Source: Mycobacterium sp. IS-836
GTDB lineage: Bacteria > Actinomycetota > Actinomycetes > Mycobacteriales > Mycobacteriaceae
Direction: 5' to 3'
Assembly (NCBI RefSeq): GCF_001954275.1
Contig: NZ_MBEU01000030.1
Location: forward strand, 1 to 64,000
Length of the DNA stretch: 64,000 bases
Shown: positions 44,101 through 52,349 of the stretch, piece by piece
How positions within the stretch are numbered: position 1 is the first letter of the stretch
Layout: every line of letters starts with the position of its first letter
Made by a program: the position numbers and the translations under genes
Notes under the pieces: generated by a model
What the model was told of the DNA's origin: nothing
The model's input: the letters and a program-made list of their open reading frames with translations, nothing else
Databases searched by the model: none

Positions 44101-44741
44101 TTTATTAATAGGAAATCTGGATCCCGAAGTCCAAACCCAATGAAGATCACCGGCCGCGTAGCAAGCAATATTTTGAGTGATTCAAATACGAATCTCTTTT
44201 CACCTTGAAGACTCCGATAATCTTCGCGGGTAATGATAATGGAATCGGAGCTATCTATGTCACCGTGAGGCTTGAATACGAAGTCTCTCGCTGTAGCTTG
44301 TATCACGTTGGGCACCTCGATGATGTCCCAATTCCCGACCACCCGGAAGTAGCGGTCTGGACGGTATCGGTGAAGCGCAGCCTCTAGAAGCTTGTCATAG
44401 TTAGTCGTGATGAAGGCCGTGGGCCCTAACTTCGTAATCGCTTCATGCAGTTCCGACGGTTCACTTTCGCCAAGCTTGCATGCATCACGTAGGAAGGCGG
44501 ACCGCTCCGACGGGGTGAGCTGATAGAAACCGTAACTCGCTGCCTGAAGCAAATCACCGCGCGATATCTCACGCTGGATTAGCTGCGTGGGAAGACCCCG
44601 CTCGCCCATAAAATCTGCGAGTTGGTTGAGTAAACCGACCCATGTAGGTAAGCCTGACCAGCAGGACACGCCGGAACCTATGAAGAGGACCGCATCCGGC
44701 CGAGCAAGGGATAGCTTGAGCCCTTCCAGACGATCTGGCAT
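41130..44741 (-). CDS. SIR2-NACHT STAND protein, probable anti-phage defence
   Basis: A 1203-residue protein. Residues 1-290 are a SIR2-type domain: LFIGSGVSCWSGLPTW, ITTNYDKLLE with N114, FKPHGD with H159, and VIFIGFGLRDPDF; the Asn and His match NADase residues of defence SIR2 domains. A NACHT NTPase follows: Walker A TASPGAGKTYTL at 367-378, Walker B IMILLDGVNEVE at 438-449, ASRS sensor, and winged-helix motif FAHHSLSEYLAAYQ. The last 500 residues are helical repeat-like, a probable sensor. Such proteins kill or arrest infected cells by NAD+ depletion. ATG 44741 follows GAAGGTG. Base composition is AT-richer than its neighbours (42121-42180 has 25 G/C of 60), suggesting transfer. Confidence 0.88.
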   Translation of the reverse strand: MPDRLEGLKLSLARPDAVLFIGSGVSCWSGLPTWVGLLNQLADFMGERGLPTQLIQREISRGDLLQAASYGFYQLTPSERSAFLRDACKLGESEPSELHEAITKLGPTAFITTNYDKLLEAALHRYRPDRYFRVVGNWDIIEVPNVIQATARDFVFKPHGDIDSSDSIIITREDYRSLQGEKRFVFESLKILLATRPVIFIGFGLRDPDFLLIKDTLAETFNAGGLSDQYAIVADVEAEEIPYWRQNFGIHLISYETSRDHDNNHYPLLALIESISPIVSSAATSQHNGPIENEADEPWSEPDYILRLIRLCARMQMLTPDQLADEIPLRIRLPRMRWNHRTDKYLRFNGSLAVQALLKISGRVLLTASPGAGKTYTLRAVTRRAAINAQAALLEGNVGVRVPVYVELKSYSGDLWELVQSVLPLGIDLEHLVDNDLIMILLDGVNEVESSHFESDSFGRDLASFVKRIADAPLIIASRSNVGLGQTEFIECVLDEVDIEYVQNRVPTDNLALLQLAQKPLFLRLVEATSAVADIPSLPQGLYLAYFNQIKDRFESKFDFAFDFVPMFAAVAFELVNDGRQTFMASTLTQLIEDAIGDHIDPNAVANWLIESDVLVPLPGARLAFAHHSLSEYLAAYQLSRLYTVTPGIVRRCLSRRSWDVAILLTLGFLPTEEADQLFERILHTDPNSALDALDYVEMDRSALLRSCLLYIDQLENLSFEEERTLARSLERVQTSADSADLLWRLSHRGGLIGGAASKLLMQQCAPDNVDNTVDTLLGLAIDRDDYNFSSAVGRAVASRISKKSIVSFLERVNAIEVPLSTAEALRLGASDESYVAISVLGEHILAGTSAAEVAALANLSGGHNLIIKEIVLDAISGDGSFDALQISAAFIADGYLGAIFTLYSQVRFRSPRVEDVDSIYSARVREMLYGAISGQTRAGMWAVELLRVACEVSAVWRAHVREDPYQGSRLRTAAFLYAVGDVSQFFAHLEDLLHNADADKTDAWILRGCTVDWSGRENLLIELLKLRDVELAYSIFEPMLYFTAADLSLELDDADWWIDWLCEPVPSDEFSLFPDRLAEFIVRFMSSETAARIKERFNYGDDNTRRALSAYVLNRDDILRFEELTPDSVSWLVADLERRDPPRWRSHLLGIVATQDFTEAVLIPLLEDNPSQELRDNLREVLQECGRRHGKRYITVEDRILG

Positions 44742-45069
44742 CGTTGCACCTTCAGTAGCCGTTTGGGTTGGTACAGCAACGCTATCCCCGGCGAGGTCTC
44801 GCAAGCAGCGGGTTGGCTGCCGCGGTAGGCGCCCATCTACCGAGCGATACCGTCGCGGAAAGACTCAAAATCGTCCAAGCGACGAGGCGACTTCTGGATT
44901 GGGGTTGCTCGTTGGCAGCTTCGGCCATCATGCGAGATGATCATGCCGATGGCAGGTCTGCCCTGGTGTCATTGCTTCGATCGAGGGGTGCGGAGCCGCC
45001 ATAAGGTAAATCTTTGCTCGGGACCAATGATTTACGGAACGCCTCAAGTCGTTGACATAGATTCGAGCA
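44742..45069. other. Intergenic region between SIR2-NACHT and ClC genes
   Basis: This 328-nt region carries the upstream DNA of two divergent genes. A 78-codon plus-strand frame at 44768-45004 has no ribosome site or recognisable family and I do not call it. TTGACA at 45052 is too close to the ClC start to be its -35 box. A short GGTAG/CTACC hairpin is present. No attachment repeat, tRNA or integrase trace is visible at this right edge of the insertion. Confidence 0.45.
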
Positions 45070-46317
45070 ATGCCCCGCCGCAACCACGAGTTCTTTTGCG
45101 CGGTAGTCATCGTCGGCCTGCTCGCCGGGTTCGCCGGGCTGGCGACGACGGAGGTGTTGCGTTTCGTCGAGCACATCACCTACCACTACAGCTTCGGCAC
45201 GCTGCTGGCCGGCATCACGGGCAGCAGCCCCGTTCGTCGCGCGGTCGGGCCGATGGCCGGCGGCGCGCTGGCGGCAGTGGGCTGGTGGATCCTGCGGCGC
45301 CGAAGCGAGGTGCCGCCGCTGGCGGAAACCATCGCGAGCGGCGGCCGGATTCCGCGGCTGTCGTGGAGCGTCGATGCCATCCTGCAGGTGCTGCTGGTCG
45401 GCTCCGGGGCATCCCTCGGCCGGGAGGGGGCACCGCGCCAATTTGCCGCTGCCCTAGGCGATTTGGGCACCGAATGGCTGAAGCGGCTGTCGGCCCGCGA
45501 CCGCGAGATCCTGCTCGCATGCGCCGCCGGTGCGGGGCTGGGCGCCGTCTACGCCGTTCCGCTGGCCGGCGCGCTGTTCTCGGCGCGGATCATGCTCAAC
45601 ACCTGGCATCCGCGAGTGCTGGGCGCCGCGCTGCTGTCGTCCAGCCTCGCGGTCGCGATCGGCTCGGCCCTCACGGGCGATCAACCCGACCTCAAGTGGC
45701 CGGTCGGCGAGTCGACGTATCTCGTTACCGCGCATGGCCTGGCGTTGGCGCCGCTGGCCCTGGTGGTCGGGCTGGCGTTCAATCGGCTCATGGCCGCCGC
45801 GCGCCCGGCCCGCCTGGTGCGGACCTGGGTGCTCGTCCCGGCCCTCGCCGCCGCGGGCCTGGCGACGGGCATCTGCTCGCATTGGTGGCCCGAGCTGCCC
45901 GGCAACGGCCGAAGCATCCTGACGGTCAGCCTGGCCAGCGGGATCACGCTATCGGCGGCCGCCGTCATCCTGGTCCTGAAACCGCTGCTGACCGCGCTGT
46001 ACCTGCGCGCCGGCGGCGCCGGCGGAATGCTCACCCCGTCGCTGGCGACCGGCGCGGCGGCGGGGGCGGTCCTGGTGCTGACGGTCAATTGGCTGGCCGG
46101 CACGCACTTGCATGTGCCGGCGGTCTCGCTGAGCGGCGCCGCGGGCGTGCTCGCCGTTACCCAGGGCTCGCCGATCTGGGCCGCGATCTTCGTCTGGGAA
46201 CTCGCGCGGCCCCCGCTCTGGCTGTTCCTCGTTTTCCTGCTGACCGCCTGCGGCGCGCATGGGCTGAAAGTGCTTGTGTTAGGCCCTGATAGATCTAGCT
46301 CGACGCACGCGGGCTAG
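45070..46317 (+). CDS. ClC-family chloride channel/transporter
   Basis: A 415-residue polytopic protein of the ClC family. The three anion-pathway signatures are recognisable: VLLVGSGASLGREGAPRQ with the gating-type glutamate, GAGLGAVYAVPLAGALFSA, and the later GGAGGMLTPSLATGA. It lacks C-terminal CBS domains. It would move chloride (or fluoride) across the inner membrane. Start ATG 45070 has only a weak ribosome site. Its TAG overlaps the htdX stop (CTAG), so the two genes converge with a 4-nt overlap. Confidence 0.87.
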   Translation: MPRRNHEFFCAVVIVGLLAGFAGLATTEVLRFVEHITYHYSFGTLLAGITGSSPVRRAVGPMAGGALAAVGWWILRRRSEVPPLAETIASGGRIPRLSWSVDAILQVLLVGSGASLGREGAPRQFAAALGDLGTEWLKRLSARDREILLACAAGAGLGAVYAVPLAGALFSARIMLNTWHPRVLGAALLSSSLAVAIGSALTGDQPDLKWPVGESTYLVTAHGLALAPLALVVGLAFNRLMAAARPARLVRTWVLVPALAAAGLATGICSHWWPELPGNGRSILTVSLASGITLSAAAVILVLKPLLTALYLRAGGAGGMLTPSLATGAAAGAVLVLTVNWLAGTHLHVPAVSLSGAAGVLAVTQGSPIWAAIFVWELARPPLWLFLVFLLTACGAHGLKVLVLGPDRSSSTHAG

Positions 46318-47159
46318 AGCGCGCGGACCGTTCCGGTCAGATGCGGATATCCCTTGGCGATGTTGCGCAGCGAAAGATCCCAGCCGCCGTCGTCGCCCCT
46401 GTCGATGTAAAGCCCCGTGGTGGCGGGCAGCAGCACTGGCTTGCCGAACCGCACCGAGTACGTCACGGCGTCGGGAAGCATGCCTTCGATGTTGGCCAAT
46501 ACCGCTGCCGCAGTGAACATCCCGTGCGCGATGACCGTCGGGAATCCGAACAGCTTGGCGGCGACCGGATTGGTGTGGATCGGGTTGTGATCCCCGCCGA
46601 CGACGGCGTAGCGCCGGATCTGGCCCGGGGTAATGCGCAGCACCGTGCTCGGCGGGGGCAGCTTGGGCTGCTTCTGCGGGGGCGGCTTGGGCTCGTCGGA
46701 CAGGCTGGTGCGCTGCTGGTGCAGGAAGGTCGTCACCTGGTGCCACGCGGTCTCGTTGCCGACGCTGACGTCGGTCACCAGGTCGACCAGCAGGCCCTTG
46801 CGGTGTTCGCGGAGGTTCTCGGCGTGCACGCGCACGCCCACGGTATCGGTGACCGCGATCGGCCGGTACTGCGTGATGTGGTTCTCGGTGTGCACCGATC
46901 CCATTGCGGCGAAGGGGAAGTCGAACCCGGTCACCAGCGACATCATGGCGGGAAAGGTCAGCGCGAACGGATAGGTCAGCGGCACGTTGTTGCCATAGCG
47001 CAGGCCGGCCAGCGACGCGTACTCGGCCACGTTGGTCTGGTCGATCGGCAATTCCTCGACGGTCACCGTGCGGCTGGGCAACTGGTCGGACCGGGGCACC
47101 AACGGTAGCGCCCCAGCGGCGGCGCGCAGCAGGTTCTTTAGGCCGCTTGGCTGATTCAT
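46314..47159 (-). CDS. htdX: 3-hydroxyacyl-thioester dehydratase HtdX
   Basis: A 281-residue double hot-dog protein. The second half carries the hydratase-2 motif VVGGDHNPIHTNPVAAKLFGFP with catalytic Asp and His, then VIAHGMF. In mycobacteria HtdX dehydrates 3-hydroxyacyl-thioesters in fatty-acid elongation. It lies 16 nt after fabG4, so ketoreductase and dehydratase form an operon. The N-terminus has a basic, moderately hydrophobic start rather than a signal peptide. Confidence 0.92.
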   Translation of the reverse strand: MNQPSGLKNLLRAAAGALPLVPRSDQLPSRTVTVEELPIDQTNVAEYASLAGLRYGNNVPLTYPFALTFPAMMSLVTGFDFPFAAMGSVHTENHITQYRPIAVTDTVGVRVHAENLREHRKGLLVDLVTDVSVGNETAWHQVTTFLHQQRTSLSDEPKPPPQKQPKLPPPSTVLRITPGQIRRYAVVGGDHNPIHTNPVAAKLFGFPTVIAHGMFTAAAVLANIEGMLPDAVTYSVRFGKPVLLPATTGLYIDRGDDGGWDLSLRNIAKGYPHLTGTVRAL

Positions 47160-47175
47160 CGCGTTCCCCTCGGAC

Positions 47176-48540
47176 CTATGCGCCCAGCATCGCCTGGCCG
47201 CAGACCCGAATCACGTTGCCGGTCACCGCGTTTGACGCTGGGCTGGCGAAGTAGGCGATGGTCTCAGCGACGTCGACGGGCTGGCCGCCCTGCAGCAGCG
47301 AGTTCATCCGGCGGCCCACCTCGCGGGTGGCCAGCGGGATGGCGGCCGTCATCTGGGTTTCGATGAAACCCGGTGCGACGGCGTTGATAGTGATGCCCTT
47401 GTCGTAGAGTCCCGGAGCCAGCGCCTGGGTGAGCCCGATCATCCCTGCCTTCGTGGTGGCGTAGTTCGTCTGCCCGCGGTTGCCGGCGATGCCGGCCATC
47501 GATGACAGGCCGACTACCCGACCCCCTTCGCCGATGCTGCCGTTGCCGACCAGTCCTTCGGTAAGCCGTTGCGGGGCAAGAAGATTGACGGCCAGGACCG
47601 CATCCCAGCGTGCATCGTCCATGTTGGCCAACAGTTTGTCTCGGGTGATTCCGGCGTTGTTGACCAGGACGTCGGCGTGCCCGGCGTAGTGGTCGCGCAG
47701 GTGCTCGGTGATCTTGTCGACCGCGTCGCCGGCGGTGACGTCGAGCCACAGCGCGGTGCCCCCGACGCGGCTGGCGGTTTCGGCAAGGGCCTCGGCGGCG
47801 GACTCCACGTCGATCGCGACGACGCGGGCGCCGTCGCGGGCGAACACCTCGGCAATGCAGGCGCCGATCCCGCGGGCCGCGCCGGTGACGATCGCGACCT
47901 TGCCGTCCAGCGGCCGGTCCCAGTCAGCCGGCGGCGTGGAGTCGGCCGCGCCGACGTAGAAGACCTGCCCGTCGACGTACGCCGACTTGGCCGACAGCAG
48001 GAACCGCAGCGTGGATTCCAGGCCCGTCGCGGCCGGCTTGGCGTCCGGCGACAGGTACACCAGCGCGACCGTCGTTCCGTTGCGCACCTCCTTGCCCAGC
48101 GAGCGGGTGAAGCCCTCCAGGGCGCGCTGCGCGATCCGCTCGTCGGTGCTTCCCGCCAGGTCGGGCGTGGTGCCGACGACTACGACGCGCGCGCAGTGAC
48201 CCAGGTTGCGCAGCAGCGGGGTGAAGAAGTCGTGCAGCGCCTTGAGTCCGGCCGGCGTGGTGATTCCGGTGGCGTCGAAAACCAGCCCGCCGAACTGGTC
48301 GGCCCAGCGGCCGCCCAGGTTGTTGCCAACCAGGTCGTAGTCCCTTTCCAGCGCCGCACGCGCCGGCTCGACCACCCTCCCCGCACCCCCGATCAGCAGG
48401 GCGCCGGCCAACGGCGGATCACCGGCGGAGTACCGGCGCAGGGTCTCGGGTTGCGGGACGCCGAGTTGCTTCGCCACAAACGATCCGGGTCCGGAATTGA
48501 CAATCTGCGAGAACAGATCGGACGAACGATTGGGAGCCAC
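47176..48540 (-). CDS. fabG4: High-molecular-weight 3-oxoacyl reductase FabG4
   Basis: A 454-residue two-domain SDR. The N-terminal flavodoxin-like domain begins [21 protein letters not shown]. The C-terminal SDR domain has the NADH motif [19 protein letters not shown], the catalytic Ser in GLSSMAG and YATTK. It reduces 3-oxoacyl-CoA/ACP using NADH. GTG 48540 gives exactly the length of the M. tuberculosis protein, so the long in-frame upstream extension is not coding. It is divergent from fadA2, with a palindrome between. Confidence 0.93.
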   Translation of the reverse strand: MAPNRSSDLFSQIVNSGPGSFVAKQLGVPQPETLRRYSAGDPPLAGALLIGGAGRVVEPARAALERDYDLVGNNLGGRWADQFGGLVFDATGITTPAGLKALHDFFTPLLRNLGHCARVVVVGTTPDLAGSTDERIAQRALEGFTRSLGKEVRNGTTVALVYLSPDAKPAATGLESTLRFLLSAKSAYVDGQVFYVGAADSTPPADWDRPLDGKVAIVTGAARGIGACIAEVFARDGARVVAIDVESAAEALAETASRVGGTALWLDVTAGDAVDKITEHLRDHYAGHADVLVNNAGITRDKLLANMDDARWDAVLAVNLLAPQRLTEGLVGNGSIGEGGRVVGLSSMAGIAGNRGQTNYATTKAGMIGLTQALAPGLYDKGITINAVAPGFIETQMTAAIPLATREVGRRMNSLLQGGQPVDVAETIAYFASPASNAVTGNVIRVCGQAMLGA

Positions 48541-48606
48541 TGAGCTGCCTTCCGCTTTCTTTCTAGGTCGACCTGTGCCGTCTAGGCCAACGGTATCGAG
48601 GACGAA

Positions 48607-48622
48607 CTTACTGCAGAGTAAG
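48607..48622. promoter_or_regulatory. Perfect palindrome between fabG4 and fadA2
   Basis: CTTACT-gcag-AGTAAG is a perfect 6-bp dyad in the 148-nt divergent region, with a further AGTAAG half-site eight bases downstream. Its layout matches the dyad upstream of fadE5 and the weaker one before the TetR gene at 40247, so a shared repressor is likely. Confidence 0.6.
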
Positions 48623-48688
48623 GAGAGTAAGAACAGTGGGTAGGATGGCCCTAAATGGCCGACCCCAAACTGATAACCGGAGATAAAC

Positions 48689-50005
48689 GTGGCCTCTGCA
48701 AGCTCTGAATCCAAGCCCGCCAGGCGGAAAGTTGCCGTGCTGGGCGGCAATCGCATCCCGTTCGCGAGATCGGACGGCGCCTACGCCGAGGCGTCCAACC
48801 AGGACATGTTCACCGCCGCCCTGGGTGGGCTGGTGGACCGGTTCGGGCTGGGCGGCCAGCGGCTGGGCGTGGTGGTCGGCGGCGCGGTGCTCAAGCACAG
48901 CCGCGACTTCAACCTGACCCGCGAATGCGTGCTTGGTTCCGAGCTGTCGTCGTATACCCCCGCGTTCGATATCCAACAGGCCTGCGGTACCGGCCTGCAG
49001 GCGGCGATCGCCGCCGCCGACGGCATCGCGGCGGGCCGATACGACGTCGCCGCAGCCGGTGGCGTGGACACCACCTCCGACCCGCCGATCGGCCTGGGCG
49101 ACAACCTGCGTCGCACTCTGCTGAAGTTGCGCCGGTCCAAGTCCAATGTCCAGCGGCTGAAGCTGGTGGGCACGCTGCCGGCCACCCTGGGCATCGAAAT
49201 CCCCGCCAACAGCGAGCCGCGCACCGGGCTGTCGATGGGCGAGCACGCCGCCATCACCGCCAAGCAAATGGGGATCAAGCGCGTCGACCAGGACGAGCTC
49301 GCGGTCGCCAGCCATCGCAAAATGTCCGACGCCTACGACCGCGGTTTCTTCGACGACCTCGTCACGCCGTTTCTCGGGTTGTACCGCGACGACAACCTGC
49401 GGCCTGAGGCCAACGTCGAGAAGCTGGCCACGCTGCGGCCGGTTTTCGGGGTCAAGGCCGGAGACGCGACGATGACGGCGGGCAATTCCACCCCGCTGAC
49501 CGACGGCGCCTCGGTGGCCCTGCTGGCCAGCGAACAGTGGGCCGAGGAACATTCGTTGGCGCCGCTGGCCTATCTGGTGGACGCCGAGACCGCTGCCGTC
49601 GACTACGTCAACGGGCGCGACGGCCTGCTGATGGCCCCGACGTACGCGGTGCCGCGGCTGCTGGCGAGAAACGGTCTCAGCCTGCAGGACTTCGACTTCT
49701 ACGAAATCCATGAGGCGTTCGCCTCGGTGGTGCTGACGCATCTGGGCGCGTGGGAGTCCGAGGAGTACTGCAAGGAGCGGCTGGGCCTCGACGCCGCGCT
49801 GGGGTCAATCGATCGCTCCAAGCTCAATGTCAACGGCTCGTCGCTGGCCGCGGGCCACCCCTTCGCGGCCACCGGTGGGCGGATTCTCGCGCAGGCGGCC
49901 AAGCAGCTCGCCGAGAAGAAGGCGGACGGCGGCGGGCCGGCAAGGGCGCTGATTTCGATCTGTGCGGCCGGCGGACAGGGCGTGGCCGCGATTCTGGAGG
50001 CCTGA
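48689..50005 (+). CDS. fadA2: Acetyl-CoA acyltransferase FadA2 (thiolase)
   Basis: A 438-residue thiolase. The nucleophilic Cys is in [13 protein letters not shown], the second-half residues are in [11 protein letters not shown] and [14 protein letters not shown], and the base Cys is in SICAAGGQG. It cleaves 3-oxoacyl-CoA in beta-oxidation or works in reverse. GTG 48689 follows CCGGAGATAAAC. It faces the sRNA and terminator at 50099-50243. Confidence 0.92.
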   Translation: MASASSESKPARRKVAVLGGNRIPFARSDGAYAEASNQDMFTAALGGLVDRFGLGGQRLGVVVGGAVLKHSRDFNLTRECVLGSELSSYTPAFDIQQACGTGLQAAIAAADGIAAGRYDVAAAGGVDTTSDPPIGLGDNLRRTLLKLRRSKSNVQRLKLVGTLPATLGIEIPANSEPRTGLSMGEHAAITAKQMGIKRVDQDELAVASHRKMSDAYDRGFFDDLVTPFLGLYRDDNLRPEANVEKLATLRPVFGVKAGDATMTAGNSTPLTDGASVALLASEQWAEEHSLAPLAYLVDAETAAVDYVNGRDGLLMAPTYAVPRLLARNGLSLQDFDFYEIHEAFASVVLTHLGAWESEEYCKERLGLDAALGSIDRSKLNVNGSSLAAGHPFAATGGRILAQAAKQLAEKKADGGGPARALISICAAGGQGVAAILEA

Positions 50006-50066
50006 CCGCGCTAAACCGCGCCGGGCCCCAGCGCGCCTGCCAGGGCAAATGATTTTCGTCACAGTC

Positions 50067-50092
50067 GATTAGTAACGCAATCGCCTGGGTAT
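50067..50092 (+). promoter_or_regulatory. SigF-like promoter for the intergenic sRNA
   Basis: GATT (50067-50070) and GGGTAT (50087-50092), 16 nt apart, resemble the mycobacterial SigF consensus (GTTT, then GGGTAT), with one mismatch in the first box. Transcription would begin near 50099. The homologous sRNA F6 in M. tuberculosis is reported to depend on SigF. Confidence 0.6.
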
Positions 50093-50098
50093 CCGATG

Positions 50099-50243
50099 TG
50101 CCGGATAACCCCGTGTTGTGGTCTGACCCCCCGACCCCGACGGCAACACGGGGTATCCCATAGGCGACCGCCGGTCAGAGACGCACGACGGGCGTACGAG
50201 AAGGGCCGCCGCTGGAGTGAGGGGATCCAGCGGCGGCCTTTTT
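50099..50243 (+). ncRNA. F6/SfdS-like small RNA between fadA2 and fadE5
   Basis: About 145 nt without a credible reading frame, in the exact position of the M. tuberculosis sRNA F6 (fadA2-fadE5 gap). It has a SigF-like promoter upstream, a 5' hairpin with perfect 11-bp arms ACCCCGTGTTG (50108-50118) and CAACACGGGGT (50144-50154), and a strong terminator at the end. The loop is C-rich (gaccccccgaccccg), a possible seed for G-rich ribosome sites. The transcript ends are estimates from promoter and terminator. Confidence 0.72.
50204..50243 (+). terminator. Intrinsic terminator of the sRNA
   Basis: Arms GGCCGCCGCTGGA (50204-50216) and TCCAGCGGCGGCC (50226-50238) pair perfectly over 13 bp, followed by TTTTT. 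This is an unusually canonical terminator for a mycobacterium, which supports a discrete sRNA. Confidence 0.85.
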
Positions 50244-50271
50244 CGTGCGCCCCGAACACACACGCCCAAAC

Positions 50272-50311
50272 ACAAGATCCCCCGCTTCGCTGTCGAAACG
50301 GGGGACCTTGT
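50272..50311 (-). terminator. Terminator hairpin of fadE5
   Basis: Arms at 50272-50284 and 50299-50311 (ACAAGATCCCCCG and CGGGGGACCTTGT) pair in 12 of 13 positions, ten bases after the fadE5 stop. On the minus strand a GTGTTTG follows. It separates fadE5 transcription from the sRNA coming the other way. Confidence 0.7.
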
Positions 50312-50321
50312 TTGAAGCGAC

Positions 50322-52157
50322 CTAGAAGGCTGCCTCGTCGAGCTCCATGATGTCGTTGTCCAGCGTCTCGATCACCTCGCGGGTGCTGGCCAACAGCGGC
50401 AGGAAGTTCTTCGCGAAGAACGCGGCCACCGCGATCTTGCCCTCGTAGAAGGACCGCTCGGCGCCGCTCGCACCCTCGTCGAGCGCCTGGACGGCCACCG
50501 CGGCCTGACGCTGCAGCAACCAGCCGATGATCAGGTCACCGACGCTCATCAGGAACCGCACCGAGCCCAGGCCCACCTTGTAGAGGCTGCTGACGTCCTC
50601 CTGGGCGGCCATCAGGTAGCCGGTCAGGCTGGTCGCCATGGCCTGCACGTCGGCCAGGGCCTTGCCCAGCAGCTCGCGCTCGGTCTTCAGCCGCCCGTTG
50701 CCGGACTCGCTGTCGACGAACTTCTGGATCTCACCCGACACGTGAGCTAGCGCCACACCCTTGTCGCGGACGATCTTGCGGAAGAAGAAGTCCTGCGCCT
50801 GGATGGCGGTGGTGCCCTCGTAGAGGGAGTCGATCTTGGCGTCGCGGATGTACTGCTCGATCGGGTAGTCCTGCAGGAAGCCGGACCCACCGAACGTTTG
50901 CAGGCTCTCGGTCAGCTTCGCGTAGGCCTGCTCGGAGCCCACGCCCTTGACCACCGGCAGCATCAGATCGTTGATCTTGACGGCCAAGTCGGCGTCGATA
51001 CCGTGCAGCGCCTCCGCGACCGCCGCGTCCTGGAACGTCGCGGTGTAGAGGTACAGCGCACGCAGACCCTCGGCGTAGGCCTTCTGGGTCATCAGCGACC
51101 GCCGCACGTCGGGATGATGCGTGATGGTCACCCGCGGTGCGGTCTTGTCGGTCATCTGGGTCATGTCGGCGCCCTGCACGCGCGACTTCGCGTACTCCAG
51201 CGCGTTGAGGTAACCGGTCGACAGGGTGGCAATCGCCTTGGTGCCGACCATCATCCGGGCCTGCTCGATGACATCGAACATCTGCGCGATGCCGTTGTGC
51301 ACCTCGCCGACCAGCCAGCCCTTGGCGGGCACGTCGTGCTGGCCCAGCGACAGTTCACAGGTCGCCGAGACCTTCAGGCCCATCTTGTGCTCGACGTTGG
51401 TGACGAACACGCCGTTCCGCTCGCCGATCTCGCCGGTCTCGAAGTCGAACAGGAACTTGGGCACGAAGAACAGCGACAGGCCCTTGGTGCCGGGACCGGC
51501 GCCCTCGGGGCGGGCCAGCACCAGGTGGAAGATGTTCTCGAACAGATCGCCCGAGTCACCCGAGGTGATGAACCGCTTGACGCCCTCGATGTGCCAGGAG
51601 CCGTCCTCCTGCTGGACGGCCTTGGTCCGCCCGGCGCCCACGTCCGAACCGGCGTCCGGCTCGGTGAGCACCATGGTCGATCCCCAGCCGCGTTCGGCGG
51701 CGATCACGGCCCACTTCTTCTGCTCCTCGGTGCCGAGGTGATACAGGATGTTGGCGAATCCAGCGCCGCCGGCGTACATCCAGACCGCCGGGTTGGCGCC
51801 CAGCATGTGCTCGTGCAGCGCCCACAGCAGCGCCTTGGGCAACGGGGTCCCGCCAAGCGCCTCTTCGAGGCCGACCTTGTCCCAACCGGCTTCCAGAACG
51901 GCGTGGACCGACTTCTTGAAGGATTCCGGAAGCGTCACGGAGTGCGTCGCGGGGTCGAAGACCGGCGGGTTGCGGTCGCCCTCGACGAATGATTCCGCGA
52001 TGGGCCCCTCGGCCAGCCGGCTGATCTCGTTGAGCATTTCCTGGGCGGTTTCGGCGTCGATGTCGCCGTACTCGCCTTGGCCTAATGCCTTGTCAACGCC
52101 CAACACCTCGAACAGGTTGAATACCTGGTCACGGACGTTGCTCTTGTAGTGGCTCAC
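50322..52157 (-). CDS. fadE5: Acyl-CoA dehydrogenase FadE5
   Basis: A 611-residue acyl-CoA dehydrogenase with the extra C-terminal domain typical of this branch. It shows [21 protein letters not shown], then [13 protein letters not shown], the catalytic Glu in [15 protein letters not shown] and the family end [11 protein letters not shown]. The M. tuberculosis enzyme accepts a wide range of saturated acyl-CoAs. GTG 52157 ([11 protein letters not shown]) has a strong GAGGAGGAGAG site. A TTACT-type palindrome lies about 55 nt upstream. Confidence 0.93.
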   Translation of the reverse strand: MSHYKSNVRDQVFNLFEVLGVDKALGQGEYGDIDAETAQEMLNEISRLAEGPIAESFVEGDRNPPVFDPATHSVTLPESFKKSVHAVLEAGWDKVGLEEALGGTPLPKALLWALHEHMLGANPAVWMYAGGAGFANILYHLGTEEQKKWAVIAAERGWGSTMVLTEPDAGSDVGAGRTKAVQQEDGSWHIEGVKRFITSGDSGDLFENIFHLVLARPEGAGPGTKGLSLFFVPKFLFDFETGEIGERNGVFVTNVEHKMGLKVSATCELSLGQHDVPAKGWLVGEVHNGIAQMFDVIEQARMMVGTKAIATLSTGYLNALEYAKSRVQGADMTQMTDKTAPRVTITHHPDVRRSLMTQKAYAEGLRALYLYTATFQDAAVAEALHGIDADLAVKINDLMLPVVKGVGSEQAYAKLTESLQTFGGSGFLQDYPIEQYIRDAKIDSLYEGTTAIQAQDFFFRKIVRDKGVALAHVSGEIQKFVDSESGNGRLKTERELLGKALADVQAMATSLTGYLMAAQEDVSSLYKVGLGSVRFLMSVGDLIIGWLLQRQAAVAVQALDEGASGAERSFYEGKIAVAAFFAKNFLPLLASTREVIETLDNDIMELDEAAF

Positions 52158-52209
52158 TACTCTCCTCCTCATTGAGAATTGCCACGTTGTGGTTGGGTAC
52201 TTGGGCTAA

Positions 52210-52225
52210 GTTACCCACCAGTAAC
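52210..52225. promoter_or_regulatory. Palindrome upstream of fadE5
   Basis: On the minus strand the dyad reads GTTACTGGTGGGTAAC (arms GTTAC/GTAAC). It shares the TTACTG-N3-(A/G)GTAA form with the fabG4/fadA2 site and lies in the fadE5 promoter region, as expected for a lipid-responsive repressor. Confidence 0.55.
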
Positions 52226-52349
52226 ACAGCCAAACTATAGCGGTTGGACGGCCCGATGCAAGCGAGTGTGAGCTAGATTTCACCATCTAATTAACCAACT
52301 GGTTGGGAAGCGTTGCGGTGCCGCTTCTACCTGCGGTTATGGTGGACGG

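Noticed and set aside
44768..45004. 78-codon plus-strand ORF between the SIR2-NACHT and ClC genes
   Set aside because: No ribosome site, no recognised family, and it overlaps the expected upstream region of the SIR2-NACHT gene.
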